Source: Syntrophomonadaceae bacterium (GTDB taxonomy: Bacteria; Bacillota; Dethiobacteria; DTU022). Taken from it: DNA of 5,984 nucleotides. How positions within the stretch are numbered: the stretch's first letter is position 1; the number at the start of each line of letters is the position of its first letter. Under the pieces are notes generated by a model. It had not been told where the DNA came from. It searched no databases and worked only from the letters and a program-made list of their open reading frames with translations. The position numbers were made by a program, and so were the translations under genes. Positions 1-5,382 of this stretch are shown here, piece by piece. The stretch covers positions 1-5,984 of the forward strand of contig PWFM01000060.1 of assembly GCA_003553895.1 (NCBI GenBank), in the 5' to 3' direction.

Positions 1-417
1 CCGGGCCAGGCAGGAGTTGATTTGGCGGGTGAATTCGCGCAAATCGGCAAGGTTTTGTTGCACTATTGAGTAGAGTTCTTCTGCAGTTACTTGATGATAG
101 AGATGGACCAGGCGGTTTCTGTAACCGGCCATTTTAACAAGGGTATCAGCAAGCTGGTCGGTTATAATATTTTGTTTGGCCAGCCCGGCGGCAATACTTT
201 TATATTCGCCGGCCAGGTCGAGGTGACCGCTTTTGGCCAGGATGTGGCGGCCGATATCAAAGATTGCTTCAAGTGATCGGCGCAGGAAGCTTTCTGCGGC
301 TGCAGTATTTCTTTTCTCCAGAAACTGTTCTTTGGACATTTTTTGGAGTTGTTCCAGTTCCCGGCAAAAATCATCAATCATGCTCAGTCTTTGTTGAATG
401 AGCAGCCTGTTAATCAT
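1..417 (-). CDS. hepT: HepT-like HEPN ribonuclease toxin (type VII toxin-antitoxin), 3' end cut by window edge
   Basis: Reading leftward from an ATG at 415-417 gives 139 uninterrupted codons to the window edge. The family is usually about 135-150 residues, so only the last few are probably missing. The protein is helical and charged, opening MINRLLIQQRLSMIDDF. It carries the HEPN catalytic motif R-X4-H-X-Y as RNRLVHLY, with R100, H105 and Y107. Family knowledge: HepT is a cytoplasmic RNase that stops growth, and its partner MntA silences it by adding AMP to the motif tyrosine, which is present here. The start codon lies inside the end of mntA (8-bp overlap, ATGATTAA), so the two are almost certainly translationally coupled, with the antitoxin made first. 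The family call is firm. The RNA target cannot be read from sequence. Confidence 0.88.
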   Translation of the reverse strand, partial: MINRLLIQQRLSMIDDFCRELEQLQKMSKEQFLEKRNTAAAESFLRRSLEAIFDIGRHILAKSGHLDLAGEYKSIAAGLAKQNIITDQLADTLVKMAGYRNRLVHLYHQVTAEELYSIVQQNLADLREFTRQINSCLAR

Positions 418-847
418 TATTTAATTCCTCCAGCCTTTCTTCGAAAAATTTTTCCAGAAAAGGTTTGAAATCGGCAGCCCGGCGCATTATATTTTCTTCA
501 TATTCACCTTTAAAATTTTCATCTTCCGCATAAATACAGATACCGGTAACGGCCTGGGCCTGAAAAACTGAATGCTGCTCCTGTAAGAAGACTAAGTCCA
601 GGGAAAAGGGAGCAAATAAATCTTCCAACTGGTTGTAGAGGGCGGCATAATAGCCGGGCAACTGATCGGAAGGAGGCAGCCCTTTATTGAATACAACGGC
701 CAGATCCAGATCGGCCAGGGAATCAACGGGTGTAATATTTTCACCGTTAAGCAGTTTTGCCCCTTCTTCTGCCTGGGATCCATACAGGTAGGCCAGGGCG
801 ATCGAGTATTCTTTACAAATTTTTTTAAGCGTTCCTTTCTTTGTCAT
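410..847 (-). CDS. mntA: MntA-like minimal nucleotidyltransferase antitoxin (HepT adenylyltransferase)
   Basis: This encodes 145 residues from an ATG at 845-847, which has AGGTGAGG six bases upstream. An in-frame GTG at 857-859 with AAGGG upstream would add four residues and cannot be excluded. The N-terminal half is a minimal polymerase-beta-type nucleotidyltransferase: strand and P-loop-like ALAYLYGS (G23, S24), then the metal-binding DLD (D46, D48), and a probable third acidic residue in the later strand SLDLVFLQ. Family knowledge: MntA uses ATP to AMPylate the tyrosine of HepT's R-X4-H-X-Y motif. The usual spacing is GS-X10-DXD; here it is GS-X21-DLD, an 11-residue longer loop. The downstream gene, overlapping by 8 bp, is hepT, which supports the assignment. 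The pair has its own promoter and lies downstream of, but is not obviously functionally tied to, the exporter genes. Confidence 0.87.
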   Translation of the reverse strand: MTKKGTLKKICKEYSIALAYLYGSQAEEGAKLLNGENITPVDSLADLDLAVVFNKGLPPSDQLPGYYAALYNQLEDLFAPFSLDLVFLQEQHSVFQAQAVTGICIYAEDENFKGEYEENIMRRAADFKPFLEKFFEERLEELNND

Positions 848-898
848 CGCTAGCCTCACCTGGTGCCCTTAATTTGATTTACATGCACAACCAAGCTA

Positions 899-927
899 AT
901 TATATTACTGAATTCCATAATTTACAA
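899..927 (-). promoter_or_regulatory. Sigma-A-type promoter for mntA-hepT
   Basis: Read on the minus strand there is a TTGTAA -35 box (922-927, 4 of 6 consensus) and a perfect TATAAT -10 box (899-904) separated by exactly 17 bp. Transcription should start near 892, giving a leader of about 45 nt before the ATG at 847. This suggests the toxin-antitoxin pair is expressed independently of the upstream transporter genes. Confidence 0.7.
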
Positions 928-950
928 GCAGAAGGACGGGCCTCACTTAA

Positions 951-970
951 GTGGATAGCTTCAGATCCAC
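951..970 (-). other. Stem-loop just after the ATPase stop codon
   Basis: GTGGAT and ATCCAC form a perfect 6-bp stem around an 8-nt loop, starting 3 nt after the TGA of the ATPase gene. No T-run follows, so it does not meet the pattern of an intrinsic terminator. It may protect the 3' end or weakly attenuate read-through into mntA-hepT. A 10-bp palindrome (CACTTAAGTG, 944-953) overlaps its distal edge. Confidence 0.35.
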
Positions 971-973
971 CGG

Positions 974-2458
974 TCATGATAGAACCGGGTTTTGTTTTTT
1001 CTTGACGGAGGCGCGGTAGGTCTCCACCGCCTCAAGGGGGTCGCCGTCGAAGATGATCCGGCCCTGGTCCATGAGGAGGGCCCGGGTGCAGACCTTTTTC
1101 ACGATCTTCATGCTGTGGGTAACGAGCAGGACGGCCTTGGCCTCTTTTAGCATTTCCTGCATCCTGGCTGCGGCTTTTTCCTGAAAGGCGATGTCGCCCG
1201 CAGAGAGGGCTTCATCGACAATAAAGATATCGGGCTGGAGCATGGAGGCGATACTGAAGCCGAGGCGGGAGCGCATGCCCCTGGAGTAGTGCTTGACCGG
1301 TTGATCGATGAATTGATCGAGCTCCGAGAAGGCGATGATCTCCTCTTCAACCCTGCGGATCTTATATTTCGGTATGCCGAGCATCATCCCGTTTAAATAG
1401 ATATTATCGTAACCCGATAGCTGGGGGTTGAAGCCCGTGCCGAAGCTTAAGAGGGCGGCGATAGCGCCGTTTACCCTTAATTCTCCGCGGTCCTGTTTGT
1501 AGATCCCGCACAGGGTCCGGCAGAGGGTGGTTTTGCCGGCTCCGTTGGGGCCGATGATACCGAGGATCTCGCGGTCGTATACCTGAAAATTAAGGCTGTC
1601 CAGGGCCCGGAAAGGTTTGCCCTCCAGTTTGAATTCTAAGCTTAAATCGCGGGCTTCAATCGCTATTTCTTCCCCGGCGCCCGGGCTGCTCTGCTTGAGG
1701 CGGGAGAGCTTCTTTTTCTTCGGCTTTTTGCTTCCCGCGCCAAGCTCTTCGTAGCTTTCGACCACCTGCTCCGGGTCCCCGGAGGCCCGGACGCTGCCGT
1801 TATCAATCCAGAGGGCCCGGTTGCAGTGATCCTTAATAAAATCGGTTTCATGGCTGACCACCAGGACCATCCCGGCTTCGCCGACCAGCTCCCACACTTT
1901 TTGGACCGCTTTTTCTTTGAACTCCATGTCGCCGGTGCCCAAAACTTCATCGATAACCAGGATTTCGGCATCGATAACCGACGCAATGCTGAAGCCGAGG
2001 CGCGCTTTCATCCCGCTGGAATAGTACTTGAGGGGTTGATCCAAAAACCGGCCCAGCCCGGAAAAATCCTGGATCAGGGGCAGCAGCTCCTTGATCCGGT
2101 GGCGGGGAAATCCGAGCATCATCCCGTTCAGGTAAATATTTTCATTGCCGGTCAGTTCTTTGTCGAAGCCGGTGCCGAGCGAGAGCAGGGCCGAAACGTT
2201 GCCCTTTACCTCTAGCAGGCCCCGGTTGGGCCGCAGCAAACCGGCGATGGTTCGACATAAGGTAGTTTTGCCGGCCCCGTTAGGGCCGATTATCCCCAGG
2301 ACATCGCCGGCATAACCGGTGAAGCTAATATCTTTTAGGGCCCAGAAAATATCATTCCGGCGCTCGCCCCGGATGATGCGGTGGACATGCGACTTGAAGT
2401 CGTCACGCCGGTCGCTGTCGCTTTCGTAATAGACACCGAGGTTTTCGGCCCGGATCAA
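974..2458 (-). CDS. Fused double-domain ABC ATPase of a TagH/Wzt-type polysaccharide exporter
   Basis: This encodes 494 residues from a TTG start (2456-2458). No in-frame ATG or GTG lies between the TTG and the upstream in-frame stop, and the product begins with a normal first ABC strand (MIRAENLGVYY). Two full nucleotide-binding domains are joined. Domain 1 (about 1-240) has Walker A GPNGAGKTT 58-66, signature SSGMK 147-151, Walker B ending D170-E171 and switch His203. Domain 2 (about 265-494) has Walker A 303-311, signature SRGMR 392-396, D415-E416 and His448. A lysine-rich linker (about 240-262) separates them. The SSGM/SRGM signatures and the YLNGMMLG segment are typical of the TagH/RfbB/Wzt subfamily, which powers export of teichoic acid or O-antigen-like polymers. 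Neither half has the long C-terminal carbohydrate-binding domain of some Wzt proteins. It pairs with the permease upstream. No clear Shine-Dalgarno is seen, and the start may depend on coupling. Confidence 0.93.
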   Translation of the reverse strand: MIRAENLGVYYESDSDRRDDFKSHVHRIIRGERRNDIFWALKDISFTGYAGDVLGIIGPNGAGKTTLCRTIAGLLRPNRGLLEVKGNVSALLSLGTGFDKELTGNENIYLNGMMLGFPRHRIKELLPLIQDFSGLGRFLDQPLKYYSSGMKARLGFSIASVIDAEILVIDEVLGTGDMEFKEKAVQKVWELVGEAGMVLVVSHETDFIKDHCNRALWIDNGSVRASGDPEQVVESYEELGAGSKKPKKKKLSRLKQSSPGAGEEIAIEARDLSLEFKLEGKPFRALDSLNFQVYDREILGIIGPNGAGKTTLCRTLCGIYKQDRGELRVNGAIAALLSFGTGFNPQLSGYDNIYLNGMMLGIPKYKIRRVEEEIIAFSELDQFIDQPVKHYSRGMRSRLGFSIASMLQPDIFIVDEALSAGDIAFQEKAAARMQEMLKEAKAVLLVTHSMKIVKKVCTRALLMDQGRIIFDGDPLEAVETYRASVKKKQNPVLS

Positions 2459-2604
2459 GATCCCGGGATCTGTCCCGGTCGGGCCGGTTTGTAAGTGATT
2501 GTTTTGCCGGTTTGTTTCCAGGGTCGCTCACCACATTTACAGGTTATGGATTGTGCCGGCCGGCTTTGTGCCGGTGGCCGTGATGCCGGGTTAAACTCAT
2601 GCAA
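2455..2604 (-). CDS. Candidate small ORF (49 codons) coupled to the ATPase start
   Basis: A TTG at 2602-2604, with AAGGGA a few bases upstream, opens 49 codons ending at a TGA (2455-2457). That stop overlaps the TTG start of the ATPase gene as TTGA, the geometry of translational coupling. The product would contain a CKCGERPW segment (two cysteines) and a basic C-terminus, with no family recognised. An ATG at 2598-2600 in another frame has better spacing from the same AAGGGA but gives only an 18-residue histidine-rich peptide ending at 2544. Codon third positions are less GC-biased than in the neighbours, which argues against strong coding selection. The best support is positional: it fills the only gap in the transporter operon and would carry ribosomes through the hairpin at 2463-2478. 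Real gene, leader-type ORF or chance are all possible. Confidence 0.25.
   Translation of the reverse strand: MHEFNPASRPPAQSRPAQSITCKCGERPWKQTGKTITYKPARPGQIPGS
2463..2478 (-). promoter_or_regulatory. Hairpin immediately upstream of the ATPase TTG start
   Basis: On the minus-strand transcript CCGGGA-CAGA-TCCCGG forms a perfect 6-bp GC-rich stem with a 4-nt loop, ending 4 nt before the TTG at 2458. The overlapping sequence GATCCCGGGATC (2459-2470) is also a 12-bp palindrome. The only purine-rich stretch near the start (GGGA) is partly inside the stem, so the structure could limit direct ribosome entry. Its regulatory role is inferred. Confidence 0.4.
2551..2574 (-). repeat. Short direct repeat and hairpin in the permease-ATPase gap
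   Basis: TTGTGCCGG occurs twice in the plus-strand reading (2551-2559 and 2566-2574). Within this stretch CCGGC-TTTGT-GCCGG (2560-2574) can fold as a 5-bp stem. There is no T-tract, so it is not a terminator. It may be mRNA structure separating the two transporter cistrons, or simply GC-rich spacer. Confidence 0.35.
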
Positions 2605-2612
2605 CAGGTCCC

Positions 2613-3389
2613 TTAAAGTGCCTTGATCATCTTGTGTTCGTTCAGGTGATAATAATAGATCATGAACATGGTTAACAAAAAGGACAGGGCCCCGATTAAG
2701 ACCAGTTTGCCCGGGTCCGGGGCGGTATTGTAGATCAGGACGTCGCGGTAGCTGATCAGTAAAACGGCGGCCGGGTTGATGTCGAAAATGAAATGGTACT
2801 GCTCATCCAGGCGGTCGACTTCATAAATTACCGGGGTGCCCCAGAACCAGACCCGCATCACATGGGAGAGGACGTTGTCGATATCGCGGATAAACATGCA
2901 CAGGTAGGCCACTAGCAGGGAGAGGCCGGCTAAAAACAGGAACTGGACGATCATGATCAGGGGCAGCCACAGGAGCCGGCTGCCGGGTATGATCTGGTAG
3001 GCGGCTAAGAAAATGGCCACCACCGCCAGGCCGAAGGTGAAGTTGAGCATCTGGGTCAGGTTAACCCCGAAAGGGAAGATGGCCTTGGGCAGGTAAACCT
3101 GGGTAATGATCCGGGAGCGGCCGCTGATCGAGGAAGCCGCCCCTTTAAGGCTGGAGTTGATCCAGTGCCAGGCCACCAGGCCGATGATCAAAAAGGCGCC
3201 GATGTATTCCCCGTCCATGCCCAGGACGATGACGCGCAAAAAATAGTAAACGGCCCCCATTAAAAGGGGGTCGAGGATCCACCACAGGTAACCGAGGAAA
3301 GTGTTCCGGTACTGGGCTTTTAACCCGGAGGTAACGAGGTAGATCAACAGGTCTTTTCTTTTTAACAGCTCTTTTAAATAGTCGCTCAT
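2613..3389 (-). CDS. ABC-2 type permease of a TagG/Wzm-family polysaccharide exporter
   Basis: This encodes 258 residues, the normal length for the family. It is a cytoplasmic-membrane subunit that, as a dimer, forms the channel for an undecaprenyl-linked polysaccharide or teichoic-acid-like chain. Visible hallmarks are the N-terminal amphipathic segment with YRNTFLGYLWWILDPLL (27-43), the RDIDNVLSHVMR...WGTPVIY segment (168-189) and NPAAVLLISYR (205-215). Hydrophobic segments lie at about 34-57, 62-80, 105-131, 138-167, 172-190 and 227-248, consistent with six membrane passes. The ATG at 3387-3389 is directly preceded by an in-frame TAG, which fixes the upstream limit. The AAAGGAG ribosome site lies about 15 nt upstream, which is farther than usual. 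Its ATPase partner is the next gene in the same direction, 154 bp downstream. A strong promoter sits just upstream at 3430-3458. Confidence 0.93.
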   Translation of the reverse strand: MSDYLKELLKRKDLLIYLVTSGLKAQYRNTFLGYLWWILDPLLMGAVYYFLRVIVLGMDGEYIGAFLIIGLVAWHWINSSLKGAASSISGRSRIITQVYLPKAIFPFGVNLTQMLNFTFGLAVVAIFLAAYQIIPGSRLLWLPLIMIVQFLFLAGLSLLVAYLCMFIRDIDNVLSHVMRVWFWGTPVIYEVDRLDEQYHFIFDINPAAVLLISYRDVLIYNTAPDPGKLVLIGALSFLLTMFMIYYYHLNEHKMIKAL

Positions 3390-3429
3390 CTATTCTGCGC
3401 CGGGCTCCTTTCTTTCAGGCCCCACAATG

Positions 3430-3458
3430 ATTGTAAAGAGCGGGACCCTAAAAGTCAA
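3430..3458 (-). promoter_or_regulatory. Strong sigma-A-type promoter for the exporter genes
   Basis: On the minus strand there is TTGACT (3453-3458, 5 of 6 consensus) and TACAAT (3430-3435, 5 of 6) with exactly 17 bp between them. Transcription should begin near 3423, giving a leader of about 34 nt that contains the AAAGGAG ribosome site before the permease ATG at 3389. Confidence 0.8.
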
Positions 3459-3467
3459 ATAGCCGAA

Positions 3468-3530
3468 TTGCATCAGAAAAAAAGTACTCCAAAACGCTTC
3501 GTTGCATCATGATTAAAAAGTACTCAAAAG
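3468..3530. repeat. Twin direct repeats upstream of the exporter promoter, operator-like
   Basis: Two copies of a composite element occur. TTGCATCA is at 3468-3475 and 3502-3509, each followed after 3-5 variable bases by AAAAAGTACTC (3479-3489 and 3515-3525) and then by a short A-run. The copies are offset by 34-36 bp. Each contains the palindromic core AGTACT. The nearer copy begins about 10 bp upstream of the exporter -35 box, so both lie at roughly -45 to -107 relative to the predicted start. That is the usual zone for activator binding. No known regulator's consensus was recognised. Confidence 0.55.
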
Positions 3531-3543
3531 GAGCGGAGCATAA

Positions 3544-3588
3544 ATGCCTCGAAACAAAAAGGATCCAACCCTCAATGTAGATAAATAG
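3544..3588 (+). other. Micro-ORF with a strong ribosome site, probably not a gene
   Basis: An ATG at 3544 lies downstream of AAAAGGAGCGGAG and opens 14 codons (MPRNKKDPTLNVDK) ending in TAG. It ends just before the extended -10 element, so the rightward promoter at 3589-3597 would not transcribe it. It could be a decayed gene start or chance. Confidence 0.15.
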
Positions 3589-3597
3589 TGCTATAAT
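3589..3597 (+). promoter_or_regulatory. Extended -10 promoter for the LicD-like operon
   Basis: TGCTATAAT is a perfect extended -10 element (TGN followed by consensus TATAAT at 3592-3597). No good -35 hexamer is present at 16-18 bp upstream, which extended -10 promoters tolerate and which may indicate dependence on an activator. Transcription would begin near 3604, leaving about 144 nt before the first start codon. Confidence 0.6.
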
Positions 3598-3608
3598 TAA
3601 AGGAGTAA

Positions 3609-3650
3609 GGCCGGCAGGCGCATAATAAAGATAATAGGGCGGCCGGCAGG
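3609..3650 (+). repeat. Direct repeat GGCCGGCAGG in the LicD-operon leader
   Basis: A perfect 10-bp repeat occurs at 3609-3618 and 3641-3650, separated by an AT-rich spacer (ATAATAAAGATAATAG). The core GCCGGC is self-complementary, so the two copies can also pair as a 6-bp stem in the transcript, right at its predicted 5' end. It is either a protein-binding site or leader structure. Confidence 0.4.
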
Positions 3651-3686
3651 TGATCAGACGGTTGCCTTTAGCGCTGTCCACAGAAA

Positions 3687-3701
3687 ACCTTTTAAAAAGG
3701 T
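3687..3701 (+). repeat. Inverted repeat in the LicD-operon leader
   Basis: ACCTTTT and AAAAGGT form a perfect 7-bp inverted repeat with a single central A. It is flanked by two AGCGCT palindromes (3670-3675 and 3712-3717) that could pair around it. The one-base spacer favours a protein-binding operator over an RNA hairpin. No T-tract follows, so it is not a terminator. Confidence 0.35.
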
Positions 3702-3747
3702 CATCTTAAAGAGCGCTTTTGCTAAAACAGGGGGGAGCAGGGTATAA

Positions 3748-4617
3748 ATGAAGCTGACAGGGCGCAAGACGCCGGATAGAGGGGAACCCGGGGCTGAAAA
3801 AGAAGCAGACGGGGTTTTAAACGCAGAAGCAATAAAACGGGCAGAAGCCGGGGAAAATGAGGAACCGGGCGGGCTGCTTAAACCTTCCTGGATCAAAGAC
3901 TACCGCTCATTTGCCACCCTTTTACATGAGCACGACGTCCCCTACCTGGCCGACAGCGGCGTTCTGCTCGGCCTGATGCGGGAAGGCAGGCTGCTCAACC
4001 ATGAAAAAGATATCGACCTGCAGATGTGGGCGGAAGATGAAGAGAGCCTGTTAAAGCTGGTGCCTTTCGCCTGGCAGCAGGGTTATACGGTCACGATCTG
4101 GCTTTACCGGGGACGGGTGATCCAGTACCGCTTCCTGCGGGAGGATCAGCTGCCCGTACATATCATGCTTTTCCGGCGCTCCGGCAGCATTGCCTGGTGT
4201 CCGGCGGGGGAGGGTACGGGCCCGCCCTACCCGGTCTTTTTGACCAGGCATTTTTACCACTATTTCGTGGTTGCCCGGAAGAAATGGCGCGAGCGCGTAA
4301 TTGCCACCGAAGTGACCCGCTGGCCCTGGAAGGCGCGCCGCCGGGTGGGAACCTGGTGGGTCCCGGCCCGCTTTTTCGAACAAAGGGTTTATCACCCCCT
4401 GTTCGGGGTTTACATCCCCGGCGAATGGGAGAATTACCTGGCCTACCGCTACGGCAACTGGCGGGTTCCGCCCGAGAGAAAGTGGGATATCTGGCGAGAT
4501 GACGGGGCCCTGCAGCTAAAGCGGCCTGAAAAGCTGGTCGATTTTTCCCGATATAAGAGCTGGGACGGCGCCCGGTTATTAAAAGAAACCCGCAAAAAGG
4601 CCCGGGAGGAGCAATGA
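3748..4617 (+). CDS. LicD/fukutin-like phosphotransferase paralogue 1
   Basis: This encodes 289 residues from ATG 3748, with GGGGGAG about ten bases upstream. The first 45 or so residues are a charged, low-complexity extension absent from the two downstream paralogues. The nucleotidyltransferase-fold core follows: LADSGVLLGLMREG (G71, G75), then HEKDIDLQMW with D88 and D90. At the third acidic position it has His138 (VHIMLFRR), where paralogue 3 has Asp. The C-terminal family block YLAYRYGNWRVP and RDDGAL are present. Family knowledge: LicD-type enzymes transfer phosphocholine, and fukutin/FKRP transfer ribitol-5-phosphate, from CDP-activated donors to glycans. The donor here is unknown. No signal peptide or membrane segment is seen, so it is probably cytoplasmic. 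It heads a three-gene run, and its TGA overlaps the next ATG (ATGA at 4614-4617). The His substitution leaves catalytic competence open. Confidence 0.82.
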   Translation: MKLTGRKTPDRGEPGAEKEADGVLNAEAIKRAEAGENEEPGGLLKPSWIKDYRSFATLLHEHDVPYLADSGVLLGLMREGRLLNHEKDIDLQMWAEDEESLLKLVPFAWQQGYTVTIWLYRGRVIQYRFLREDQLPVHIMLFRRSGSIAWCPAGEGTGPPYPVFLTRHFYHYFVVARKKWRERVIATEVTRWPWKARRRVGTWWVPARFFEQRVYHPLFGVYIPGEWENYLAYRYGNWRVPPERKWDIWRDDGALQLKRPEKLVDFSRYKSWDGARLLKETRKKAREEQ

Positions 4618-5366
4618 AGGGAACGCAAAACTTTAAAGGCCCAGGCGGCGCAACCGGATTGGCGGAACATGAGCTTTTCAGGGCGGTCAAAGCAACCTTT
4701 GAAGACCTGCAGATCCCCTACTGGCTCGACCAGGGCACCCTGCTGGGGGTGATCCGGGAAGGGGGGCTGCTGCAATCAGACCACGACCTGGACCTGGGGA
4801 TGTGGGAAGCCGATTACCGGAAGAGGCGTCCGGAGATTTTAAAACGCCTGCGCCATAAAGGACGCTTTGTCGAGGCCTACAAGCCTCACCAGCTTTCGGT
4901 AAGCGACCTCCACGGAAACGTGAACATGATCAATATCGCTTTTTACCGCCGTGAGGGCGGCCGGGCCGTTAAAAGGGTTTATTACCCGGTTTTCGGGGGA
5001 GCGGCGGGCGGCCTGATTAAGGCGGTGTTGTTTTTTGCCCATGCCGGGGCGGGCACCCTGGAGGAGAAACTCAGCCCCGGTATGGCGGCAAAAGCGGTTG
5101 CGGCGGCGGCTAAAATAATTCCGGTGCCCTTGTGGAACTTTTTATGTTATAGTGCAGGTAGAAGCCAGTACCTGTTCCGGTCTTTTTTCCGGATGGCCGT
5201 TGATGAAGAGTTTTTTTTGCGCCTGGAAACTGTGCAGGCAGGGACTATGAACCTGCCCGTTCCCGGCAATCCGGAGGCTTACCTGGTCTGCAAGTACGGC
5301 CCGGACTGGCGGACACCCCGGGAAGACTGGCTGTATTATAGAGATGACGGGGCCATTATCCCCTGA
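4614..5366 (+). CDS. LicD/fukutin-like phosphotransferase paralogue 2
   Basis: This encodes 250 residues. The start is well fixed by GGAGGAG at 4605-4611 and the ATGA overlap with the previous stop. The core motif is YWLDQGTLLGVIREGG (GTLLG 41-45) followed by DHDLD (56-60), the typical LicD-family active-site pattern. The third acidic position is Asn107 in NMINIAFYRRE, not Asp. The middle (about 133-180) is hydrophobic and alanine-rich, and diverges from paralogues 1 and 3; it could lie against the membrane or an acceptor lipid, but it is not a clear transmembrane helix. The C-terminal block YLVCKYGPDWRTP and RDDGAIIP matches paralogue 1. It presumably acts on the same polymer as its neighbours, with a different donor or acceptor. 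Loss of the third carboxylate leaves open whether it is catalytically active. Confidence 0.82.
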   Translation: MKGTQNFKGPGGATGLAEHELFRAVKATFEDLQIPYWLDQGTLLGVIREGGLLQSDHDLDLGMWEADYRKRRPEILKRLRHKGRFVEAYKPHQLSVSDLHGNVNMINIAFYRREGGRAVKRVYYPVFGGAAGGLIKAVLFFAHAGAGTLEEKLSPGMAAKAVAAAAKIIPVPLWNFLCYSAGRSQYLFRSFFRMAVDEEFFLRLETVQAGTMNLPVPGNPEAYLVCKYGPDWRTPREDWLYYRDDGAIIP

Positions 5367-5382
5367 TACTGGAGTTATTTAC

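Larger units (their letters stand above)
3390..3747. other. Divergent regulatory region between exporter and LicD-like operons
   Basis: This 358-bp stretch holds no convincing gene. It contains a leftward promoter close to the permease, a twin direct repeat behind it, a rightward extended -10 promoter, and a repeat-rich leader ahead of the first LicD-like gene. Each is listed separately. The layout suggests the two divergent operons could share regulation. Confidence 0.7.

Noticed and set aside
91..276. Plus-strand ORF of 61 codons at the left edge
   Set aside because: It is antisense to hepT, which has its full catalytic motif on the other strand.
951..970. Intrinsic terminator after the ATPase gene
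   Set aside because: A stem is present but only 6 bp and lacks any following T-run in either direction, so it was recorded only as a stem-loop.
1826..2215. Plus-strand ORF of 129 codons opposite the ATPase gene
   Set aside because: It is exactly antisense to the well-supported first ABC domain, and its composition follows from the complementary strand.
2544..2600. 18-residue histidine-rich peptide from an ATG with good ribosome-site spacing in the permease-ATPase gap
   Set aside because: It is too short to assess. The alternative frame reaching the ATPase start explains the position better, though this ATG may compete for ribosomes.
3468..3530. CRISPR-like repeat array
   Set aside because: Only two imperfect copies with a very short spacer, no further units and no cas genes; an operator pair is the simpler reading.
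3448..3681. Minus-strand ORF of 77 codons with a hydrophobic stretch in the intergenic region
   Set aside because: It starts with GTG, spans the rightward promoter and both direct repeats, ends just inside the exporter -35 box, and resembles no family. It is most likely chance in AT-rich spacer.
4163..4690. Minus-strand ORF of 175 codons opposite paralogues 1 and 2
   Set aside because: It crosses the ATGA junction of two supported genes on the other strand and is rich in Pro, Gly, Arg and Ser, as expected for an antisense artefact.
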